Part shown: positions 33,218 through 42,064 of the stretch, in pieces
Layout of the letters: each line of letters opens with the position of its first letter
How positions within the stretch are numbered: the first letter of the stretch is position 1
Made by a program: the position numbers and the translations under genes
The notes under the pieces: generated by a model
The model's input: only the letters and a program-made list of their open reading frames with translations
Database searches by the model: none
Told to the model about the DNA's origin: nothing
Assembly (NCBI GenBank): GCA_963821885.1
Contig: CAWGFN010000002.1
Span: 434,001-498,000 of the forward strand
Direction of reading: 5' to 3'
Length of the DNA stretch: 64,000 nt
Source of the DNA: Oleiagrimonas sp963821885
GTDB lineage: Bacteria > Pseudomonadota > Gammaproteobacteria > Xanthomonadales > Rhodanobacteraceae

Positions 33218-34261
33218 TTATCTACGGCGACGCCTACGGCGCCCACCTAGTGAAATAATTGCACTATCCATGAGCCTCACAAAATCCCTAGCGTCCTTAA
33301 AGTAATTTCTAAAAGCGTTCCTTACCTCTTCACTAGTGTCAGCGCGAACAAGAACGATATCACGATCTGGCATTTCCTTTTCCAACTCGAACAATGCCCT
33401 TAGAGCATCTGGAGCGTCCTTGAAACTTTTTGTTTCCAATTCTCCAGACTCAGACAATATAAGAATCATATTTCGCTTATTTGAGACTTCGCTTCTAATT
33501 TCATTTAAACCTCTCAAAGTTTGCATCAAGTTCAACTCATGATCTAAATCTAAAAATCTTTCCAGGAGCTCTTGATTTGACAAATCATGGTGCGGTCCAA
33601 ATGACCCTTCATGGGCCCTGGCTAATATCTCACTCGCCAAAGACATCGCTCTCTCATAACGAACATCGCCTTGCTGAAATTTAGGCTGACTTTCAGTAAT
33701 GAAGCCTATAACCTCAACAGCAGTGGCCCAAGCATGCTGCACCAATGTTCTATACTGAATTTCAACAAATAAACCGGCTAAATGCCGTCCTACATCAGAA
33801 TTAACGTTGTATTCGTATACGTCATGTATGCCCCTATAGCCGGTAGCCTTTGGGCTCTTAATATAGTCATATTTGTCTGCTTCGTTTCTTCTTCGGTGCC
33901 TGAACCTCGCTTGGTGAAGGCTCTTTCTGAATTTGTACGATTCCTCAATGTTATTAAAAATTAACCTACACCCAGCAACGTCATCCATACGTGCCAACTG
34001 CATGCGCGGAAAACGTGACAACTTATTGTAAATAGTCTTTTTCCGCTTATGTCGTTGCGCGACAGTGATGCCTGCCCCCCGCGCCCGTGTTCGCAGTATG
34101 GCTTGAAACGTATTCAGCACATTGCGGTGCGCTGCTCGCCACTCTTCAATGACTCTTAAATCATCATAAGTTTGGTCACCACTTCTTACATGGTTGCCAG
34201 CTCTATTCACTCTCGATCTAGAGCCTCCCGGATAACTTTGATCTGGCACTTTATCCACCAT
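33218..34261 (-). CDS. RelA/SpoT-domain nucleotide pyrophosphotransferase (toxSAS-like candidate)
   Basis: 347 residues. Residues about 45-215 are a RelA/SpoT synthetase domain with every key motif: RHKRKKTIYNKL (70-81), RMDDVAGCRL (91-100), DYIKSPKATGYRGIH (132-146) and VEIQYRTLVQHAWA (166-179). No HD hydrolase domain, TGS or ACT follows, so it is a synthetase-only enzyme predicted to make (p)ppGpp-type alarmones or to pyrophosphorylate tRNA, as toxic small alarmone synthetases do. A helical/alpha-beta C-terminal region (about 225-333) contains DIVLVRADTSEEVRNAFRNYF, and the protein ends in an Arg tail. Codon use is AT-rich against a GC-rich genome, indicating horizontal transfer. It heads a unit with the membrane protein downstream. 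Confidence 0.88.
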   Translation of the reverse strand: MVDKVPDQSYPGGSRSRVNRAGNHVRSGDQTYDDLRVIEEWRAAHRNVLNTFQAILRTRARGAGITVAQRHKRKKTIYNKLSRFPRMQLARMDDVAGCRLIFNNIEESYKFRKSLHQARFRHRRRNEADKYDYIKSPKATGYRGIHDVYEYNVNSDVGRHLAGLFVEIQYRTLVQHAWATAVEVIGFITESQPKFQQGDVRYERAMSLASEILARAHEGSFGPHHDLSNQELLERFLDLDHELNLMQTLRGLNEIRSEVSNKRNMILILSESGELETKSFKDAPDALRALFELEKEMPDRDIVLVRADTSEEVRNAFRNYFKDARDFVRLMDSAIISLGGRRRRRRR

Positions 34262-34278
34262 TTATTTTTTTTATAAGC

Positions 34279-34310
34279 AAAAAGGGGCAGCTTGGCGCCA
34301 CCCCTTTTTT
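34279..34310 (-). terminator. Intrinsic terminator of the nrdJ operon (bidirectional)
   Basis: AAAAAGGGG at 34279-34287 pairs with CCCCTTTTT at 34301-34309 around an inner TGGCGCCA palindrome, with T-rich tracts on both strands. It lies 30 bases past the nrdJb stop and marks the sharp border between GC-rich chromosome and the AT-rich cassette. Confidence 0.85.
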
Positions 34311-34340
34311 AATCATCTTAGTAACTCAGACTCTAGCCCC

Positions 34341-35068
34341 TCACCCACACTTCGAATACCCACAATTCAAACAAGTCTGACAGTTATCCATCAACACCAA
34401 CGCCTTCGTATTGCACTTCCCACAAAGACTCGCACTGGCCGGAAACTCGCTGGACCCCTCAGCCCCCGGCATATCGGTATCCTCAGCCGTCTTCTGCCCC
34501 GACTCATACGCCGCGCGCTTCTCGTCCATCAGCTTGCGCTGGCTGTCGCTGATCTCGGGGTCCTTGATCATGCCGATCTTCTTCAGGTGGCTGCTCCACC
34601 ACGCAGCCGATCTCGGCGACGATGGACGGCATGTACACGCCGCCGGCCTTGAAGTAGCCGCCGCGCGGGTCGAACACGGCCTTCATCTCCTCGACCAGGA
34701 AGGTGACGTCGCCGCCCTTGCGGAACACCGCGGACATGATGCGGGTGAGCGCCACGATCCACTGGAAGTGGTCCATGTTCTTGGAGTTGATGAAGATCTC
34801 GAACGGGCGGCGCTGCTCGTGCTCGGTGCCGCGGTTGAGCACGATGTCGTTGATGGTCACGTACAGCGCGTGCTCGAACAGCGGCGACTTGATCTTGTAG
34901 GTGGAGCCGAACAGGTCTTCCGGGCGCTCCACGCTCTCGTGCATCTGGATGACTTCGGCGCTGGCCTTGGCTGGCCTTGGCCTTGGGTTCGGCCGGGGCG
35001 GCTTCGGCCTTCTCGCCGGCTTTCAGGACCTGGTAGCCCTTGATCTTGCTCTTGATCTTGATGCTCAT
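34341..35068 (-). pseudogene. nrdJb: nrdJb, class II ribonucleotide reductase C-terminal subunit, two frameshifts
   Basis: Three frames together give the whole NrdJb protein. From the ATG at 35068: MSIKIKSKIKGYQVLKAG plus an Ala/Lys linker. Then in a second frame VIQMHESVERPEDLFGSTYK through SKNMDHFQWIVALTR to YMPSIVAEIG. Then in a third frame KKIGMIKDPEISDSQRKL to the Cys-rich tail GKCNTKALVLMDNCQTC that re-reduces the active site. The first break is a 10-bp tandem duplication at 34961-34980; removing one copy restores the frame exactly. The second is one extra C (GG at 34589-34590 on the plus strand); removing it gives EQHLKK. If real, the class II enzyme should be inactive. Compare Pseudomonas aeruginosa, where nrdJa and nrdJb are both required. 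Confidence 0.88.
34961..34980. repeat. 10-bp tandem duplication in nrdJb
   Basis: CTGGCCTTGG occurs twice head to tail. One copy restores the nrdJb frame as PKAKASAEVIQMHE, so the second copy is the lesion. Confidence 0.9.
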
Positions 35069-35327
35069 CTCGTCGTTCTCCTCCACGCCCCTGCCGGGAA
35101 AGATATCCCGCCCCGGCGGCGCCGGAGCGGGCTTTCAATTCCCTGCGGTCCCGTGATGGCGGCCGCGTTGGCAGTGGGCTCGGTACCGCGCGTGGCGGCT
35201 GTCCCGGCGTCGGGTACATGCCCGTCGCCTCGTTGTCGGCAGTCTTGCCGCTGCCTCGGCTTCCCCCGGCGATGCTTGCCGTGATCCCGCGCCGCGTCGT
35301 GCCGGCGGCGCGCGCTTCCCGCGACAT

Positions 35328-37475
35328 TCAGAACTTGCCGTAATAGCCTTCCTTCAGGGCATCGAACAGGTTGGCGGCGGTGTGCATCTCGCCGTCGTAT
35401 TCGATCTCCTCGTTGCCCTTGGCCTCGACCACCGTGCCGTCCTCGAGCTCGAAGCGGTAGGTGGTGTTCTCCAGGTCCGAATCCTTGACCAGCACGCCCT
35501 GGAAGGCGGCCGGGTTGAAGCGGAACGTGGTGCAGCCCTTCAGGCCCTGCTTGTAGGCGTAGAAGTAGATGTCCTTGAAGTCTTCGTACGGATACTCGGT
35601 GGGCACGTTGGCGGTCTTGGAGATGGACGAGTCCACCCACTTCTGCGCCGCCGCCTGCATGTCCACGTGCTCGTTGGGCTTGATGTCGTCGGCGGCCACG
35701 AAGTAGTCCGGCAGCTTGGCCTTGGCGTCGTCCGAGTACGGCATGGCGTCGGCGTTGATCAGCGCGCGGTAGGCCAGCAGCTCGAAGCTGTACACGCCGA
35801 CCTTCTCCTTGCTCTTGCGGCCCTCGCGGATGACGTTGCGCGAGTAGTGGTGCGCGAAGCTCGGCTCGATGCCGTTGGAGGCATTGTTGGCCAGGCTCAG
35901 GGAGATGGTGCCGGTGGGCGCGATCGAGGTGTGGTGGGTGAAGCGCGCGCCGTGCTCGGCCAGCTTGCCGACCAGCTCGGGCGCGACTTCGGCCACGCGC
36001 TGCATGTAGCGGCTGTACTTGGCGTGCAGCACCGAACCCTTGATGGTGTCGCCGATCTTGAAGCCGTCCCTGGTCATCTCCGGGCGCTTGCGCAGCATCT
36101 CGGCGGTGACGGTGTAGTCGGCGGTCAGCACCGGCGCGGCGCCCTTCTCCTGGGCCAGCTCCAGCGCCACTTCCCAGCCGGCCACGGCCATCTCGCGCGC
36201 CACGCGCTCGGTGAACTCGGCCGCTTCGGTCGAGCCGTAGCGCTGCTTGAGCATGGTCAGCGTCGAGCCCAGGCCCAGGAAGCCCATGCCGTGGCGGCGC
36301 TTGTTCATGATCTCTTCGCGCTGCTGCTTGAGCGGCAGGCCGTTGATCTCGACCACGTTGTCCAGCATGCGGGTGAAGATCTTCACCACCTCGCGGTACT
36401 GGTCCCAGTCGAAGCGGGCCTTGGGGCCGAAGGCGTCGCGCACGAACATGGTCAGGTTGACCGAGCCCAGCAGGCACGAGCCGTACGGCGGCAGCGGCTG
36501 CTCGCCGCAGGGGTTGGTGGCGCGGATGTGCTCGCACCACCAGTTGTTGTTCATCTCGTTGACGCGGTCGATCAGGATGAAGCCCGGCTCGGCGTAGTCA
36601 TAGGTGGACACCATGATCATGTCCCACAGGTGACGCGCGCGGACGTGGCCGTAGATCTTGCACGCCACCAGGCCGTCCTCGCGGTCGACGTAGTCGGCGT
36701 GGGTGGGCCATTCGCGCCACACCACCTGCGACTCGTCGGCGAGGTCGACCTCGTCCTGCTCCTTGACGTGCACCGGGAACACCAGCGGCCAGTCGGCGTC
36801 GGCCTCCACCGCCTGCATGAAGTCGTCGGTGATCAGCAGCGACAGGTTGAACTGGCGCAGGCGGCCGTCCTCGCGCTTGGCGCGGATGAACTCGCGGGCG
36901 TCCGGATGGCGCACGTCGAAGGTGCCCATCTGCGCGCCGCGGCGACCGCCGGCCGAGGACACCGTGAAGCACATCTTGTCGTAGATATCCATGAACGACA
37001 GCGGGCCGGAGGTGTAGGCGCCGGCGCCGGACACGTACGCGCCGCGCGGGCGCAGCGTGGAGAACTCGTAGCCGATGCCGCAGCCCGCCTTCAGGGTCAG
37101 GCCGGCCTCGTGCACCTTGTCCAGGATGTCGTCCATGGAGTCGGTGATGGTGCCCGACACGGTGCAGTTGATGGTCGAGGTCTTGGGCTTGTGCTCGCGC
37201 GCGCCGGCGTTGGAGGTGATGCGGCCGGCCGGGATCGCGCCGTGGCGCAGCGCCCACAGGAACTTCTCGTACCAGTGCTCGCGGAGCTTGTCGGTGGTCT
37301 CGACGTCGGCCAGGGCGCGGGCGACCCGCTTCCAGGTGTCGTCGACGACGATGTCGACCGGCTCGCCGGTCTTGGTCTTGAGCCGGTATTTCTTGTCCCA
37401 GATGTCCTGCGACGCCGGCTGCAGCGGAATGGCGGTGACTTCGTTGGTGACCTCGGTCTTGCGTGCCGTGCTCAT
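35328..37475 (-). CDS. nrdJa: Adenosylcobalamin-dependent (class II) ribonucleotide reductase, catalytic part NrdJa
   Basis: 715 residues. The catalytic barrel of B12-dependent reductase: IPAGRITSNAGA, TINCTVSGT, KAGCGIGYEFSTLRPRGA, MGTFDVRHPDAREFI, the radical-site region NPCGEQPLPPYGSCLLGSVNL, RRHGMGFLGLGSTL and HHTSIAPTGTISLSL. It reduces ribonucleotides to deoxyribonucleotides without oxygen dependence, using adenosylcobalamin. The protein stops at YGKF and the remaining Cys-tail is encoded by the separate nrdJb, 259 bases downstream, as in Pseudomonas. The frame here is intact. A NrdR-like box lies upstream. Requires imported or synthesised B12. Confidence 0.95.
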   Translation of the reverse strand: MSTARKTEVTNEVTAIPLQPASQDIWDKKYRLKTKTGEPVDIVVDDTWKRVARALADVETTDKLREHWYEKFLWALRHGAIPAGRITSNAGAREHKPKTSTINCTVSGTITDSMDDILDKVHEAGLTLKAGCGIGYEFSTLRPRGAYVSGAGAYTSGPLSFMDIYDKMCFTVSSAGGRRGAQMGTFDVRHPDAREFIRAKREDGRLRQFNLSLLITDDFMQAVEADADWPLVFPVHVKEQDEVDLADESQVVWREWPTHADYVDREDGLVACKIYGHVRARHLWDMIMVSTYDYAEPGFILIDRVNEMNNNWWCEHIRATNPCGEQPLPPYGSCLLGSVNLTMFVRDAFGPKARFDWDQYREVVKIFTRMLDNVVEINGLPLKQQREEIMNKRRHGMGFLGLGSTLTMLKQRYGSTEAAEFTERVAREMAVAGWEVALELAQEKGAAPVLTADYTVTAEMLRKRPEMTRDGFKIGDTIKGSVLHAKYSRYMQRVAEVAPELVGKLAEHGARFTHHTSIAPTGTISLSLANNASNGIEPSFAHHYSRNVIREGRKSKEKVGVYSFELLAYRALINADAMPYSDDAKAKLPDYFVAADDIKPNEHVDMQAAAQKWVDSSISKTANVPTEYPYEDFKDIYFYAYKQGLKGCTTFRFNPAAFQGVLVKDSDLENTTYRFELEDGTVVEAKGNEEIEYDGEMHTAANLFDALKEGYYGKF

Positions 37476-37935
37476 CGGACAGCCACTCCCCCGGTCTTGT
37501 TATTCGTATGGTGCATGGTGTTTCGGCCTTAATCCTTTGTCGCCGGTTTTCAGGGTCCGGCGGCGAAACGGGTTCGTTGCGCACGCGGCGGCGAGCGCAT
37601 CGAGGTGAACATTGTCTATCGCTGGCGACACCCGAGAATCACGTGTGCACTTCCCCATGGGCCGTGGCCCGTGCGCGCATCCCCTGCTGGTGGACATCGT
37701 GAATTGGACACAAGATGTTGTGATCGCTTGCGAGCGACAACACTAACCCTGCCGCGCCTGCTTGTAAAGTATCCGTAAGGCAGAGGCGCGCCGGGGGCCC
37801 GGGAAGCCGCCGGAAAGGGCCTCGCGCCGGGCTTTCCGGGGGGCGCGGCGACCCTTGGGGAAACTCCCGGCGATCCCCACAGTCCAAGGGCAGGCGCACT
37901 CGCGCCGCCCCCGTTCCACCCGCAAGGAGATGACC
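37476..37935. other. Divergent promoter region between nrdJa and the DegP/Q gene
   Basis: 460 bases with no convincing coding frame. It contains the NrdR-like palindrome at 37708-37723. I looked for a cobalamin riboswitch in front of nrdJa and see no B12-box-like element. The right part, from about 37790, is very GC-rich leader of the protease gene, with AAGGAG at 37924. Confidence 0.5.
37708..37723. promoter_or_regulatory. NrdR-box-like palindrome
   Basis: ACACAAGATGTTGTGA is a near-perfect 16-mer palindrome that resembles NrdR boxes (ACAC-rich half, AT centre, GTGT-rich half), 233 bases upstream of the nrdJa start. NrdR boxes normally occur as pairs about 31 bases apart, and I do not see a clean second copy, so the assignment is tentative. 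Confidence 0.35.
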
Positions 37936-39327
37936 ATGCCCGAGGCCTCCCCGGCTCGCCGCTTCGCCATTGTCCCGGCCCTGCTGTCGGGCCTTCTCGC
38001 CCTGCTCGCCCTGGGCCTGCCGGGCGCCGCCCGCGCCACGCTGCCGGCGGTGGTCGACGGCAAGCCCGTGCCCTCGCTGGCGCCGATGCTCAGGCAGGTG
38101 ACACCGGCGGTGGTGAACATCTCCTCCAAGACCCTGGTGCGCGAGTCCAGCCCCTATTTCAGCGACCCGGTGATGCGCCAGTTCTTCGGCGACCCGGCGC
38201 CGCGCTCGCGGGTCGAGCAGAGCCTGGGCTCGGGCGTGATCGTGGACGCCGGCAAGGGCTACGTGCTGACCAACAACCACGTGATCGCCGGCGCCGACGA
38301 CATCACCGTGACCCTGAAGGACGGGCGCAGCTTCAAGGCGCGCCTGGTGGGCGCCGACCCGGACACCGACATCGCGGTGCTGCAGATTCCGGCCAAGGGG
38401 CTGACGGCGCTGCCGCTGGCCGACTCCAGCGCCACCCAGGTGGGCGACTTCGTGGTCGCGGTGGGCGACCCGTTCGGCCTCGGCCAGACGGTGACCTCGG
38501 GCATCGTCTCGGCGCTGGGCCGCACGGGCCTGGGCCACACCTACCAGAACTTCATCCAGACCGACGCCTCGATCAACCCGGGCAACTCCGGCGGCGCGCT
38601 GGTCAACCTCAACGGCGACCTGGTGGGCATCAACTCGATGATCTACTCGCCGTCCGGCGCCAGCGCCGGCATCGGCTTCGCGATCCCCTCCAACCTGGTC
38701 CACGAGGTGATGCAGCAGCTGCTGACCTACGGCAAGGTGCGGCGCGGCAGCCTGGGACTGTCGGTGCAGGCGGTCGACGCGCGCATCGCCCGCGCGCTGG
38801 ACCTCGACAGCGCGCGCGGCGCGGTGGTCACGCGGGTGGCCGCCGGCTCGCCGGCCGCACAGGCCGGGGTGCGCACCGGCGACGTGCTGCTGGCGGTCAA
38901 CGGCCACGCGGTCGGCGACCAGCAGGCGCTGGACAACAGCGAGGGCCTGCTGCCGGTGGGCAGCAAGGTGGACCTCGAGCTGCTGCGCCAGGGCGGCACG
39001 CTCACCGTGCACACCCGCATCGAGCCCGAGCACGTGGCGCACGCCGATGGCGGCGACATCGACCCGCGCCTGGCCGGCGCGCGCCTGAGCGGCCTGAGCC
39101 GCACCCTGCGCCACCAGGGCCTGTACGGCGCCCAGGTCAGCGCCCTGGCCCCGGGCAGCCGCGCCGCGGCCAGCGGACTTGCCGCCGGCGACGTGATCAT
39201 CGCCATCAACCGCCAGCGCATCACCACCCTGGAGCAGCTGCGCCGGCTGCTGCGCGAATACCATCCGGACCGGCTGGTCCTGACCGTGGTCAACGGCAAC
39301 CGGCTGCGATTTGTGATGCTGCGCTGA
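37936..39327 (+). CDS. DegP/DegQ-type periplasmic serine protease
   Basis: 463 residues. Signal peptide (LLALLALGLPGAARA). The trypsin-like triad is His in TNNHVIAG (residue 115), Asp in DTDIAVL (145) and Ser in GNSGGAL (218). Two PDZ domains follow, the first at about 280-365 (GSLGLSVQAVDARIARAL, GVRTGDVLLAVNG) and the second at about 375-460 (AASGLAAGDVIIAINRQRI). This is the HtrA/Do architecture for envelope protein quality control. It lacks the Gln-rich LA-loop typical of E. coli DegP, so it is nearer DegQ. AAGGAG six bases before the ATG at 37936. It is transcribed on its own. Confidence 0.95.
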   Translation: MPEASPARRFAIVPALLSGLLALLALGLPGAARATLPAVVDGKPVPSLAPMLRQVTPAVVNISSKTLVRESSPYFSDPVMRQFFGDPAPRSRVEQSLGSGVIVDAGKGYVLTNNHVIAGADDITVTLKDGRSFKARLVGADPDTDIAVLQIPAKGLTALPLADSSATQVGDFVVAVGDPFGLGQTVTSGIVSALGRTGLGHTYQNFIQTDASINPGNSGGALVNLNGDLVGINSMIYSPSGASAGIGFAIPSNLVHEVMQQLLTYGKVRRGSLGLSVQAVDARIARALDLDSARGAVVTRVAAGSPAAQAGVRTGDVLLAVNGHAVGDQQALDNSEGLLPVGSKVDLELLRQGGTLTVHTRIEPEHVAHADGGDIDPRLAGARLSGLSRTLRHQGLYGAQVSALAPGSRAAASGLAAGDVIIAINRQRITTLEQLRRLLREYHPDRLVLTVVNGNRLRFVMLR

Positions 39328-39429
39328 AATCCGCGCCGCGGCGGACGCGGGCGTCGCACAACGTGAACGGCTAGACATGCCCGATACAGGTCGAACGCGC
39401 ATAATGGGACCCCGAATGTCCCCAAGTGC

Positions 39430-40509
39430 ATGACCCGTATGAATTTTCGACGTATGTCCATCGCTTTCCTGGCGCTCGTGTGCAGCAGTGGCGCGGCCCT
39501 GGCCGGCGGCACCCCGCTGACCTGGCGCGGCGACATCGCCACCGCGCGCAGCTTCGTCGACGCCATGGCGCATGCCTGGCAGCGCAGCGGCCATGGGTAC
39601 GTCGCGCTGCAGCCGTTCAACACCATTTCCGGGCTGGACCAGCTCAGCCGCGGCGAGGTCGACGTCGCCGGCAGCGCGCGCGGCCCGTCGCCGCGCCGCG
39701 CCAACGAGCAGTCGCTGGACTTCACCCCGGTGGCCTGGGACGCGCTGGTCATCGTCACCAGCCGGCACAACCCGGTGCGCTCGCTGACCCTCAAGCAGCT
39801 GCACGACATCTACTACGGCAAGATCCACAACTGGCGCGAGGTCGGCGGCCCCAACGAGCCGATCAACGTGTACGCGGTGGCCAGCCCCACCGACGGCATC
39901 GAGTTCAGCCTGCGCAAGCTGCTGTACGGGCGCGGCAACCAGCCGGTCGCCGCGCCGCGCCTGTACATCAACGTCAAGAGCCTGGAACAGGGCGTGGCGC
40001 TGGATCCGGCCGGCATGGGCGTGAGCACCCTGTCGGGCGTGATCGGCAATCCGAAGCTGAAGATGCTGGCCATCGACGGCGTGCATCCGAGCACCGCCAA
40101 CGTGGCCAACGGCCGCTATCCGCTGTACACCCCGCTGTACCTGGTGACCCGCAGCGGCCACGGCCAGGCGCAGGCCTTCGTCGACTTCGCCTCCAGCGCG
40201 GCCGGCCAGCGCGTGCTGCGCCAGCATCACCTTTTGCCCTACGCCGACGGCCGCGTGCTGGCGCAGAACCTGGACGACCGCGCGCAGCAGATCGCCAGCG
40301 CCGTGGGCCGCATGAGCCATGACGGCCCGACTGCCGCGCCGCGCGCCACCTACACCGCCGGCGCCGCGATGGCGCCCACCTCGCCGCTGACCCGCGCCGC
40401 GCGCGAGCGCATGCTGGACCGCAAGGACGCGCAGGAGCGCCGTCGCCGGAACACGCAGCGCTCCAACGCCATGAACAGCCAGGCCACGGCCGACAACGCC
40501 CAGCACTGA
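39430..40509 (+). CDS. PstS-like periplasmic substrate-binding protein
   Basis: 359 residues. Signal peptide SIAFLALVCSSGAALA. The PBP-like phosphate-binding family features are FNTISGLDQLSRGEVDVAGSARGPS, FTPVAWDALVIVTSRHNPV, LTLKQLHDIYYGKIHNWREVGG and YPLYTPLYLVTRSG. The C-terminal 70 residues are an unstructured Arg/Ala/Gln-rich tail (RAARERMLDRKDAQERRRR) not usual for PstS. No pstCAB or phoU genes follow, so it may be a stand-alone or signalling binding protein. A good terminator is just downstream. Confidence 0.87.
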   Translation: MTRMNFRRMSIAFLALVCSSGAALAGGTPLTWRGDIATARSFVDAMAHAWQRSGHGYVALQPFNTISGLDQLSRGEVDVAGSARGPSPRRANEQSLDFTPVAWDALVIVTSRHNPVRSLTLKQLHDIYYGKIHNWREVGGPNEPINVYAVASPTDGIEFSLRKLLYGRGNQPVAAPRLYINVKSLEQGVALDPAGMGVSTLSGVIGNPKLKMLAIDGVHPSTANVANGRYPLYTPLYLVTRSGHGQAQAFVDFASSAAGQRVLRQHHLLPYADGRVLAQNLDDRAQQIASAVGRMSHDGPTAAPRATYTAGAAMAPTSPLTRAARERMLDRKDAQERRRRNTQRSNAMNSQATADNAQH

Positions 40510-40538
40510 CCGCGCGCCGACGCCCGGCCGACACCACG

Positions 40539-40563
40539 CGCCCGCCTCTCCGGCGGGCGTTTT
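40539..40563 (+). terminator. Intrinsic terminator
   Basis: CGCCCGCC-TCTC-CGGCGGGCG followed by TTTT, 30 bases past the binding-protein stop. Confidence 0.85.
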
Positions 40564-40660
40564 CACTTGCGCGCCCCGCGTCCTGCCCTGCCATGCACGC
40601 GAGGCTGCCGCTATGCTGGTGCCTTGATGCAGCCAGCGAACACGCACGAGGAAGGCACCC

Positions 40661-42064
40661 ATGAGCGGACTGATCGAATACCGGGGACGCGGCACGGTCA
40701 CCCCCATCGAGGCCGTGGACCGCAAGCACTACGCGGCCTGCCGCCGGCGCCTGGGCGCCGCCGCGCGACGCTGGCTGGACGCCTCCGGATTCGAACCCGC
40801 GTCCGGCCGCGTGGCGCTGCTGCCCGATGACAAGCTCGGCCTGGCGCGGGTGCTGGTCGGCGTCGACGCCTCGCAACCGCTGCAGGCGCTGGCCGCCCTG
40901 CCGCGCGCGCTGCCGTCCGGCCGCTACCGCCTGGACGAGGCCGGCGTGGCCATGGACACGCACCTGGCCGCGCTGGGCTGGGCGCTGGGCGCCTATCGCT
41001 TCGACCGCTACCGCGAGGACGCGCGCACGCCGGCGCAACTGGTGCTCTCGCGCGCCGAGCTGAACGCGCTCAAGCCGCAGGTGGACGCGGTCAGCCTGGT
41101 ACGCGACCTGGTCACCACGCCGACCGAGGACATGGGTCCGGCCGAGATCGCCCAGGCCATCCGCTCCCAGGCGCGCAAGCATCGCGCCCGCGTGCGCGAG
41201 TGGGTCGGCGACGAGCTGCTCAAGGCCAACTTCCCCACCATCCACGCGGTCGGCCGCGCCAGCCATCGGCCGCCGCGCCTGGTCGAGATGACCTGGGGCA
41301 AGTCGTCCGACCCCAAGCTGGTGCTGGTGGGCAAGGGCGTGTGCTTCGACACCGGCGGCCTGGACCTCAAGCCGTCGGCCGGCATGCGCTGGATGAAGAA
41401 GGACATGGGCGGCTCGGCGCATGCCATCGCCCTGGCCTCGCTGGTGATGGCGGCGAAACTGCCGGTGCGCCTGACGCTGCTGATCCCGACGGTGGAGAAC
41501 GCCGTCTCGGGCAACGCCATCCGCCCCGGCGACGTGGTGCGCACGCGCGCCGGCCACACCGTGGAGATCGACAACACCGACGCCGAGGGCCGCCTGATCC
41601 TGTGCGACGCGCTGGCCTTCGCCGGCGAGCAGGACCCGGACCTGATCGTCGACTTCGCCACCCTGACCGGCGCCGCGCGGGTGGCCCTGGGCCCGGATCT
41701 GCCGGCGCTGTTCGCCAACCGCGAGCCGCTGGCCCGCGGCGTGCTGGAAGCCGCCGACGCGGTGCACGACCCGCTGTGGCGCCTGCCGCTGTGGCGCCCG
41801 TACCAGGCCATGCTGACCTCCAACGTGGCCGACTTCGCCAACTCCGGCGCCTCGCGCCATGCCGGCGCGGTGACCGCCGCGCTGTACCTGGAACGCTTCG
41901 TGCCGGCCACCACGCCGTGGATGCACGTGGACGTGTACGCCTGGAACGACAGCTCGCGCCCGGGCCGTCCGGCCGGTGGCGAGGCGCAGGGCCTGCGCGC
42001 GTTCTTCGCCTTCCTCGACCAGCGCTACGGCCGATCGCGCCGCGGCGCGCGCAAGCGCCGCTGA
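40661..42064 (+). CDS. M17 family leucyl aminopeptidase
   Basis: 467 residues. The catalytic C-terminal domain has LVGKGVCFDTGGLDLKPS, MKKDMGGSAHAIALA, the family signature NTDAEGRLIL and DFATLTGAARVALG, with metal ligands Lys, Asp, Asp and Glu in their usual places and catalytic Arg in EGRL. The N-terminal domain (about residues 1-150) is the divergent regulatory part. Two-metal cytosolic aminopeptidase for peptide turnover; related to the PepA/PepB group but not the canonical pepA next to lptF/G. Clear GAGGAAGG upstream. Confidence 0.95.
   Translation: MSGLIEYRGRGTVTPIEAVDRKHYAACRRRLGAAARRWLDASGFEPASGRVALLPDDKLGLARVLVGVDASQPLQALAALPRALPSGRYRLDEAGVAMDTHLAALGWALGAYRFDRYREDARTPAQLVLSRAELNALKPQVDAVSLVRDLVTTPTEDMGPAEIAQAIRSQARKHRARVREWVGDELLKANFPTIHAVGRASHRPPRLVEMTWGKSSDPKLVLVGKGVCFDTGGLDLKPSAGMRWMKKDMGGSAHAIALASLVMAAKLPVRLTLLIPTVENAVSGNAIRPGDVVRTRAGHTVEIDNTDAEGRLILCDALAFAGEQDPDLIVDFATLTGAARVALGPDLPALFANREPLARGVLEAADAVHDPLWRLPLWRPYQAMLTSNVADFANSGASRHAGAVTAALYLERFVPATTPWMHVDVYAWNDSSRPGRPAGGEAQGLRAFFAFLDQRYGRSRRGARKRR

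Noticed and set aside
33218..34261. Bifunctional Rel or SpoT housekeeping enzyme
   Set aside because: No HD hydrolase domain, TGS or ACT domain; length 347 and foreign composition argue against spoT or relA.
37476..37700. Cobalamin riboswitch upstream of nrdJa
   Set aside because: Expected for some B12-dependent reductases, but no B12-box-like conserved element was recognised in the leader.
37639..40725. Minus-strand ORF of 1028 codons
   Set aside because: Antisense shadow of the DegP/Q protease and PstS-like genes; Arg/Val/Ala-rich composition without any domain.
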